Assembly (NCBI GenBank): GCA_025267735.1
Contig: CM046293.1
Location: 14,656,560-14,720,559, forward strand
Direction: 5' to 3'
Source: Mactra quadrangularis
Taxonomy: Eukaryota; Mollusca; Bivalvia; Venerida; Mactridae
Length of the DNA stretch: 64,000 nt
The translations under genes and the position numbers were made by a program. The notes under the pieces are model-generated. The model was not told the origin of the DNA. It worked only from the letters and a program-made list of their open reading frames with translations, and ran no database searches. Positions 50,535 to 60,800 of the stretch are shown one piece after another. Positions within the stretch are counted from its first letter, which is position 1; every line of letters starts with the position of its first letter.

Positions 50535-50907
50535 AATAAGGGACTTTAGTCAGTTATTTCCCTTTGCATACTCTTCAAATAGATAGGTCCAATCAGTTTG
50601 TTTACTTGGATTTTACCCATATTTTTCAATGTCAATTTCACACACTCTGGCTTACATTTATTACTTTTTTGTAAATCATCAAAGTGTTTGCAAATCAAGC
50701 AAAGTATAGTTTTGGTAAAGAACTATCTATAACTCCTATTAATATCTTTATTATCAAGAAAAATATTAGAAAAACTATTTCATTTTCATTACATAGGACT
50801 TCAATGATAAAATCCGAGGATTCCAACTGATAAGACCAACTTGCCAATGCGATCGCTTCGGATTTTATCAAGGAAAGGTAAGAGATAAGTGACTAAAATC
50901 CCTTATT
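50535..50907. mobile_element. MITE, GGGACTTTAGTCA family
   Basis: Ends AATAAGGGACTTTAGTCA and TGACTAAAATCCCTTATT, 373 bp. An internal palindrome is gataaaatccgagg ... cttcggattttatc. Same orientation as the 48.2-kb copy. Confidence 0.75.
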
Positions 50908-51059
50908 ATTGATTCCTTTTTTGGATAAAAGTGACAACAAAACAAAGAAATAAAAAATAATGAAAAATAATGAAAAAAATACAATGTTTTACAGTTATTC
51001 AACATGGTCATCGATTAAAAAACATGTATCAATAATAATAATAATACAAATGGATCTAT

Positions 51060-51120
51060 ATTTATTTGAGCAATTAAGCGCACTTGTAAGTGCTTTTCTG
51101 CCGTCAGTTGGTATCTCAAT
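51060..51120 (-). mobile_element. Probable LINE 3' end, inverted copy
   Basis: tatttatttgagcaattaag ... cttttctgccgtcagttgg is the inverse of the 31.2-kb element end. Confidence 0.5.
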
Positions 51121-51289
51121 TTTATGTAAGTCACCTATTGTGTCCAAATGTTTCTGTCTTCTTTGAATTGGACATGTACAATCCTAATGTTTTTGGTATG
51201 CTTTATGGCATCAATAAATTATATGTTTATTAATTTTAAATTGAACCACAGGATATTGTTTTACCAAAATGAATTACTATATATAAACA

Positions 51290-51583
51290 TACGGATCAAC
51301 CTCGGCGATCTTCTACGTAGATAAACCTCGGATATCATAAGGTGAAAAAGTAGATCTAGGAATTTGGTTTCTGTGGTAATATAGTCTGGACTACACAGAA
51401 GTAGGCCTACGACTTGTGAGACTTTGTACTGATGAAATGATGGGATAAAGCGTGTAAAAATGTCATTAATAAATGTTGACATAAAAATGACAGTCGCCGG
51501 ACCTTATAACCTGGTTGTGTTCCTTCTACGTCTTATTTCCGAAGTATATCTTCGTAGATGATCACCGAGGTTATCCCGAATGA
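51290..51583. mobile_element. MITE, CATTCGGAAC family, full long form
   Basis: Both ends are present (cggatcaacctcggcg and caccgaggttatcccgaatg), 294 bp. It lies just downstream of the membrane-protein stop codon and is probably transcribed in its 3' UTR. Confidence 0.75.
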
Positions 51584-51615
51584 TAAAGACAATGACAAAC
51601 TTAAGACCGCATAAC

Positions 51616-51860
51616 TCAGCGACCACTACAAAGTAGTTCCTGATACGGAATCTTTCCGCTCCTGTCAATTTCGTTATTTTCTCTTTCTCTACACCAGGTA
51701 AGAGAACATTTTTCTGGGCATTCATCATCATCTAAATCTGAGATTCTATTGCGTCGAGCCCCAAAACATTGTTGAACTATAGAACACTTGTCTTGACAAC
51801 TGGTTTCTCTGACGTCATCATCGACGTCACAATCAAACAAGCTTGATCCATTACGACATT
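51616..51860 (-). CDS. Membrane-protein gene, terminal cysteine-rich exon
   Basis: A 245-nt last exon with acceptor atcgtttcag, ending at TGA (51616-51618). It encodes 81 residues with nine cysteines, begins ECRNGSSLFDCDVDDD and ends ELLCSGR. An acidic DLDDDECPEKC stretch precedes the last cysteines. The spacing does not match an EGF, LDL-A or Kunitz pattern that I can name. The 3' UTR runs into a ~290-bp MITE just downstream (51290-51583). Confidence 0.75.
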
Positions 51861-54800
51861 CTGAAACGATGTGAAAAATGTGTAGTTTTGTAAACATGTA
51901 TACAGTCAAGTAATCTTTAGATTAAAAATTTATTTTTGTCATCAAATTCTTACAACATTGAATAGTTAATACAATGGTTTTAATGCTGTTATCTCTATAA
52001 AAGGGGTAATCAAGTACAGCGCTAAAATAGTTGTCGGACGTAGGGTTAAGATAGAATATATATAACAAACAGAGACGATACAAATGCACTTTCCCTGTCA
52101 TAAGCCAGTTATATAAATTTCAGTTGCACAAACGGCATAATAGCCGGTTTGTTAACGCGCAATGCGAACTGCATTAATTGAAGTAGTAATTATCCCTTGG
52201 ATGCGCACGCACGGCCTAATGTAGTCGTCCGCGTCAATTTTTTATTTGGATTTGCTACAGTCCGATACTAAACATAGGAAAACACCATGTAAAACTAGTC
52301 AAGGAAAGATGAACTTATAAGTAAGCCGCCTCAATAAAAATGTTGTAATAACATTTACCTGGATTGTTTGAGTTGAAATCTTCACACAATGGTAGAACAA
52401 ATTCCACAGAATTCACCTCAGTACCGTCTATATGTGGTTTACAATATAGTTTTCTGCCGTCGATGTATTGATATAGGACGTCACCAGAAACACTTGCCTT
52501 ACATTGAATAGTATAACCGTCACTCTCTGGGGACTCGGTAGTACAAGTCTTGTTTTCTGAATTTAATATAAGATACATAAGATAGTAACTATAAATTCAG
52601 AGCACCTCGACCATTCACTAAAATGAATAATCTCTGAAGGATTCGTGGGAGTCCACCAATAATACTGGGTTTTACTACTTACGCAAGGCAAAGCGCAGGC
52701 GAAGCACGACACGTATATGCAAAATACTTCTTGTCGTAAACACATATGGCATTGTAAGTACTTTTCTTGAGCTATATATATGAGTATTTATTGTTCAGTG
52801 GTTATCATTGAATCTTCATGGCAGTCCTGTGTTTCAGAACGATTCAGAAATTCTCGAGAACATTCAACTAGCCTCCGTGCATCATTGTCCGTGTGAAGGC
52901 AATGGGTCCACATGCAACAACTTTGCATACGTATATCGTTTTCTAGATTACGTTGTACTGAATTAAACAAGATACATAGTTCATGAGCAACAATGTTGTC
53001 TGTTGTTCGTTCAAAGATTTAAAGAGACTAAGAGGACGACAGTTTGAAAATAAATTGAAAACTGCGGAACGAGGCTATAGAATTTATCTCTTTATTATAT
53101 AAGGAATGGTTCCTGGATACCTTAAACCGTTGGATACATAGACGCAGAAGATGTGCAACCACAAGTGGAGATATTTCAGTTGTGGAGAAATTATATTGGG
53201 AACTTGTCATTGACCTTTAAGTAACGCGAAGATAACCCAGTGTTGACGGACAGACAGCCGTCAGACAGTTCACGATCACAAAAACTCACTTGTACAGTTC
53301 GTATTTCGATTTTTTATTTTGGGGTTTAACGCCGTATCAACGCATTTAAGGTCATTTTACGGCATCCAGCGCATCTAACCTAGCTTTCATGGTCCCTTGT
53401 CTATAACCAGTACTCACCTTACCCTTCCACGAGGCCGGAATCTTCTCCATATACCAAATCAATGGAGAAAAATTGTCATAATAGTCAAATTTTCATGGAA
53501 GGGTAAAACCTCCCCAGGTGGGATTCGAATCACGACACGAGATTTCAAATTCCGGCGCGCTATAAACTGCGCTATCGACCCGGGTTACGTATTTAGATAA
53601 TCTAACAAACATAACACTATCCTTACCTCCAATACTGTAGTTACCAACCTCAAATATAAGATCATACAGATAGCATGTTCTCTTAACAGTACAATTAAGA
53701 TTAAATATTCCTGAAAAATCGTCTTCTTCTGATATGTATTGTTCAATTCTTGCTGTTGGTGCGTAATCTGTAGTAATAGAATAAATTACAGGAACAAATA
53801 TACCAGCTTTAAACCAGCGAATGTTCCAATCAAAGTTAAAAAATGTGGAGGTCACACAAAAAATATTTCGAAAATGTAAATACATGCAAATATACTATAG
53901 TTTATCATAAACTTATCATAAAAAGTTTTTTACTTTCAGTTTGTTCCACAGGTATTGGACGAAATTTTCCGTTTTATTGTACTCTCCATTCTGTACTTAA
54001 ACAGTTAAGGTCAGCTATTAAGACCACTTCTGTTACTTTAAAATCATGCAACTTTTGACAATTATTAAGACCCGAATTCTTAATTTGTGAATAAAAGGGT
54101 CTCTATAATTTGACCGTTTCGCTATTAAGACCGTCGAGTTTGATGGTCTGATAAATGGAACTTTACTGTACACGATACGAAGGAAAACTTTTGTCAGGAA
54201 CCTGTGGAACAAACTGAAAGTAAAACACATTTGATGATAATGTTATGATAAGGTATAATGTTTTCATTTTTGAAACATTTTTGTGTGGCTCATCCTAAGA
54301 CATTGTAAACTAATTTATTTTAACTGGATTGTGGTACAAGTTCCTGCAGCTGATATTAATCACATTCGATTCCTCTTCCTGGTCCCCCAAGTACTGAGCT
54401 AGTGGGATAAAGTTTCTTGCTCTCAAGTAAACAGCGGGGTAGGTTTTGGATGGGATTCGAACCAGCATGGAGCTGGCTATCCAATGATAACCAGTCCAAC
54501 GTCGTAACCAGTCCAACATCGTAACCGGTCGGCCACGCCCGCTCCTTTGTCCAAATAGAAGATAATTTATGATATTATTATGAAAGACAACGCGAATGGG
54601 ACTTGATCACCAATGGCACCTGAGTCCATATCTTATGACCCTAAAATAATGCATACATCCTTATATATAGTACCCTGTGCATACATTCATTCACACTATA
54701 GTTTTAACTCGTACACGGTAATGTATACGGGACCGATTTTAAAAGTGTTTGTTGACAAAATATTATATCAACGCATTTAACGAGTGTGAGGACTCTGTTG

Positions 54801-57800
54801 CCAGTGTTGATCACCTCGTGAAAATAGACAATTGACAACTTAAATAAAGTGAGTATAAAGATATTTCTCGTCACAGGTAAAAATGATCCAACTTTGACTT
54901 ACCTATTATTGTTAATTTAATAATTTCAGAATGTATAACTTGTTGTGATCCTGGGATGAAGTTATCATAAAATGAAACACGAATATCCCCTTTTGTTGGA
55001 CAAGATACCGGTTCGTTAAATGTACATATTGTGTTCCCTTCTCTGGAACCTCTACATTCAAACTTGGGTGTATCTTCTGGCTAAATAAGTATATCAAATA
55101 TAACAAGTTTTAACTAAGGACTAGAGCACTACATATCGCGGGTTTAGTGCAAAACTATCGTAATTCACTTTTTTCTTATACAATGTATTAAGTAACGTTA
55201 AGTACTATATATATATATGTACATATCGTTAGATTGTGTTTAATTATTAGTCAACTCCGCTTATTTAAATATATTTTATGTATATCTTTCTCGACAAGAA
55301 GTTTTAAAAGGAATAGTATCAACGAACAACATGGATTTGAATTAAAATTGGTCATTTTCATTGAATGACATCAAACAAATATACACCAAATATATACATA
55401 TGATCAAAACCATGAATAATGAATAAAATTATCCAAACATGAAACTGTTTTTTAATATCAAAGATTGAGGGGTATAACATTATGCCACAAAATTGTGGAC
55501 ACTGTACACAATGTAAGTGTGAACACAATTAAATGGTGGACGTACTTAATGCATAAACTAATTAGTTGCGCACTTAATCCATAAATATTTGGATTATTCG
55601 TACCCGGACTTTTTCGTACCCAGGGTACACAAAGAATAGGAAAGTATCCATAAAATAATTTATTTGACAATAAATGTTTATTTTATCTTTATTTTATCTG
55701 TATTCCAACCACTTCTAATGTCCGAGGCATAGCTGCGTAGAAGATCTCCGAGGTTGTTCCGAATGGTTTATATCCTAATCATTTAACATAAGCAACGAGT
55801 GTACACAAATGCTTTACTATTTTAAACAAAAAACTAATCAACTTTTAGTTGAAAACTAAAACAATAAAAGATAGAACAATGTTTTTACCAATGTAATACT
55901 TACATAAACCAGTTTTTCAACAAATTCAGCTGTCACTGTTCCATTTGGTTTTATGTTACACTCAAACTCTAATATTTGACCCAAACCAAAACTTAGATCT
56001 GAACAGTAAGCTGTAATATACAAGAAAAGGTTTTTGTTGGTATAGTTAAAATTAATTCAACTGTCAGTGCCGCGTACATAAATCCCGCTTATTTGAATAC
56101 TCACTACAGTGTGAATGTCGATAACGTAAAGATAATGTCGATAATGTCGTTATCCCGATACCCAAATTTATTTAGGAATTAAATACGCTCATAGGACATC
56201 TCAAGTACACTCATAAAGCTAAAAACGTTTTCGTCTCAGGATTTCGTTTAGGAATTACAATGAAACGCAGTAAGGATTTTTTCTCAAGATCCTAGGATCA
56301 AATTACGTCGTAGGAATGTAAATGAAACGCAGCCATGGATCGTACATGATAATTTATAGAATAAAAAAGGTTCATTTTATATTTTGTTAAAACACATGTT
56401 AAAAATATCACTGTCGACAATTTGAACTTAGGCCAAATATCATAACAAATATACTTACCTGCTGGTTTACGGTTTTCTAAGACTCCCCCAGGTTCTGTGA
56501 AAATAAACAAAACATTTATTGTCAAGTTCATTCGATCAGAACAAGCTGCATCATCGGACAGTAAGATTGACAAGCTGGATAGAGTCCAGTAGTTATGGAT
56601 ATGAAATACATTTATGTATTATTTTTAAAGTTAAAGTTAAAGTGTGGTTTAAAGTCTGCTTCCATATATGTACATGTTCAGCAATCTTGTACGATAACTC
56701 CTGATCATTGAAATCACCCTCAGGCAGGCGATCCCTCACAGTACCCATTTACACCTGGGTGGAGTGGAACAATTGTAGGTTAATTTCTTGCTCAAGGAAA
56801 TTAGCAGTGCCCTTAGTGGGAATCGAACCCAGGACCTCTCGATCCATGAGCGCGTGTCCTACCACTGGACCACTGCTCCTACATGTATTCTCATATCAAA
56901 GAAACGATTAAATTCTACCACGAAAAAAATAAACCAATAATACTCAGGCATATTTTTCAGTATCTTGTGGATCGATGGTCGATGGGGTCGTATGGAAAAA
57001 GGGTATAATAATAATCCGAGATTATTAATTCATGAAAGGTCGAGGTGTTCCGAATGGGTTAATTTATGAGCCACAGACCGTTGAATAAAAGTTAACAACA
57101 GTTAAGTATCTACACTGATCAGGAACAGAAACTCAATCTTCTTTTAGATGATAAAACTTTATATACCTGTTCTGTCCTTGTCTCCTTTAACAAACCATAT
57201 AAGAGCAACCACACCTCCCACTAATATTCCTATACCGATTACAAGAGCTACAATCTTTGGCCATAATGGTATCTGTAATATAAAATATAGCGTGTAATCA
57301 GTCACCGATATATTATTTTTCAAATTTTGACAGATGAAAAACAAAATCGACTAAATGAAGAAGCATCAGCTATGTAATAATTGCAGGATACTAAACACAA
57401 CTTGCTTATGGCGATTAAATATATGTTACATATTTTCAATGATTACAAGTCCACCGTCGTAACCACTCGGCCACAACCGATCAATAAAAAACTAAACGAA
57501 ATTGAATTTATGTTATACATGTACTTATATACATTGATATTAGCGGACTAGTTAAAACATGTACTTATATATCGGGTTATGGTGCATATTGTTTTTATTT
57601 ATAATGCCTGGTTATCGAGTAACTTGTATCTATATCTTAATGTATAATGGTAATTCCGTATATTTTGTTGGCAACAAAAGTCACAAGAAAAAGATCAGCA
57701 TGTATGAAACAGTGTGATGTATCCACCACCTCAAACTTCTCACTCCGGTAACGCCCTACACTTTATTCTTTATATAAAGGGAAAGTTGCTGCGAGGAGTA

Positions 57801-60800
57801 TGCTTCCACTTCTGGACTACCGACCCAACCACAATATCTTGGACCAATGAGCTTGCCTATAGAAGGGTTTCAGAAAACCCATTTCATTATTTTCACATTT
57901 ATTTATTTTGAATAGTGTATACATAGTGTAATAAAAAAAGTTTACCAACCTTTGATTTGCGAACTGTACCGTTGTCACTGTCAACAGGTTTCTCCTCAAC
58001 CTAGCACATATAAAAGGGAAATTGTACAGGAGTTACAAAACATGTACAAAATTTGTACAGGAGTTACAAAACATGTATGGAAGTTACAAAATCTATACAG
58101 GAGTTACAAAATGTGTACAGAAGTTACAAAATGTGTACAGAAGTTACAAAACATGAACAGAAGTTACAAAATCTGTACAGAAGGACAAAATCTGTAAAGA
58201 GAGATAAAATCTGTACAGAAGTTACAAAATCTATACAAGAGTTACAAAATCTGTACAGAAGTTACAAAATATAAAGTTTTCATACCTCTTGTTGACTCAG
58301 CTGTTGTTGAACTCTTCGTTGGTGCGCTTGCATCTTTTCCATCCTTATATCTTCCTAAATAACAACAAAAAATAATTAGCTATTTTAAATTATCAATTTA
58401 TTGCATTGTATTAAAATAACAACAAAATACTCGGTATTTGCAATATTCTGTTTTATGTTTTATTATACATGTACATGTATGTGAATTTATATGTTCCAAA
58501 ATCTACAATTATGGCACTGTACATTGAAGAGGTACTAGAGACCACATTCGGAACTACCTCGGCTATTCGCTACGATTATTCATTCATGAAAGGTCGAGGT
58601 GTTCCGAATGTAGAGACCAGTGAAACTTAAACTTCTTCATTTGATTAAACGCCTATTTCTATATTACATATTCAATGGCGTTGTACAAAAAGATAAATAA
58701 TAACAATAATAAATAAGTAAAAACCCTCCACCATAAATACATAATGTATATACAATTACACAAAATAAAACAACGTTTATCACACATAATGTTATATTGT
58801 GTGTTTGTGCATTTTGTGTGTTTTTGTATTGTTTTATTTGGTTTTTATATTTCATGTTTATTTAACCTACATCATTCACATTTCATGATTCGACTTAATT
58901 TTACATTTGTTGTTTCTTACTTGATATTGAAAGTTGGTGTCCTGAACAGTACTAAAGTGAGCGGTTTTGTATGAATTACCGGTGTTATATCACACCAGTA
59001 GATCAATTTTATTACTTGTATAACTTGAATTTTTGTGTATTTTTGTATTTACCTTTAAAAATCATAATTAACTTCATGGAAGGAAATTCAACGTACGAGT
59101 ACAACAAAACACATCATTACACAATATTACACAACAAAACACACCAATACACAACGTTACACAACAAAACATCCCAATACACAACGTTACACAACAAAAC
59201 ACACCAATACACAACGTTACACAACAAAACACACCAATACACAACGTTACACAACAAAACACACCAATACACAACGTTACACAACAAAACACATCAATAC
59301 ACAACGTTACACAACAAAACACATCAATACACAACGTTACACAACAAAACATCTCAATACACAACGTTACACAACAAAACACACCAATACACAACGTTAC
59401 ACAACAAAACACATCAATACATGTAATGTTACACAACAAACACACCAATACACAACGTTACACAACAAAACACATCAATACACAACGTTACACAACACAA
59501 CACATCAATACACAACGTTACACAACAAACACACCAATACACAGCTATACACAACTATACACATAAATACACATCTGTACACAACTATACACATAAATAC
59601 ACAGCTATACACAGCTATACACATAAATACACAGCTATACACATAAATACACAGCTATACACAGCTATACATATCAATACTCATACATGTATAATCTACT
59701 TACCTCAATATCTTCTCGTATAAAATCACGTTGTGTTTTTCTCTGAAAAAAACATCAACAATAAATAAAAGTTCAGTCCGACAGTATTAACAGTGGGATT
59801 TGCCTTTATGCAAGAATACATTAAACTCAGTACTGACAGTCTACTTTGGTCTTCGTTTGTAAAATGTTCTTTATCGGAAGCTTTCGGCAAAATACACATA
59901 CTGTAGGCCAAGCTCAGATTAATATTGTTGGCCTATAGTTCAAGCTCAGGTTAGTATTGTTGGACTACAGTTCAAGAACAGGTTATTATTGTTGGACTAT
60001 AGTTTAAGATCAGGTTAGTATTGTTGGACTATGGTTCAAGATCAGGTTAATATTGTTGGACTATAGTTCAAGATCAGGTTAGTATTGGTGGACTATAGTT
60101 CAAGATCAGGTTAATATTGTCGCACTATACTATAACGCCAGGTTTAGATATAAACGTTTAATAAGAACAATACTCAAAAGTAATGGAGTTGACCCTGAAT
60201 GACTGAATACTAAATGACGAAATAACTAAACACAGGTTAAAGTATCTAGCTCCTCTGAGGAGGTACGGGTTCAAACCCCACCGGAGGCTTATATCACGCT
60301 TTGAATATTTGAAAACTATGTCCTTTATTAAAACGGTATATCGGCCTTTAAGAAAGGTAGGTGAGTACTGGTCATATACAAGGATTCTGGACAATTAAGT
60401 TAACGTGCGCTTGTCGCCGTAAATTAATTTGGGTTGACACGGCGTGATTTGTTTACTATATAGCCTAATGAGACGTCACTGGGTGACAATCCGTAATGGC
60501 ATCCTCTTAACATCACCTATCGGCTCACTTAAAGCAATGGGAGACCACTGCGTTTGCTTAATACCGGAATCAGAGTTTTAGCCATTTAATTTGAATTACC
60601 CCCCTTATTACCAAACGACAAACTTAAAAGGTGTGAACATGTCTTCAAGTTCAGAAGCAAATAAAACAGATAGTCAGGCTAAAATCATCGGTTGATGTTA
60701 CTTGTCTCGGGTGAGCATTCCTTTCTACATGTATCACCTTCTGTAGAATATGATATTTATATAAACAACGTATTGTACTTACCAATCCATCCGTTGTTTT

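Noticed and set aside
58924..58950. Possible 21-nt micro-exon (DTNFQYQ) of the membrane-protein gene
   Set aside because: Splice-like sites are present, but the acceptor tract is weak and it resembles no other micro-exon; not strong enough to add.
58971..59448. Frames of 151 (plus) and 124 (minus) codons
   Set aside because: They are read-through of a 30-bp minisatellite in an intron.
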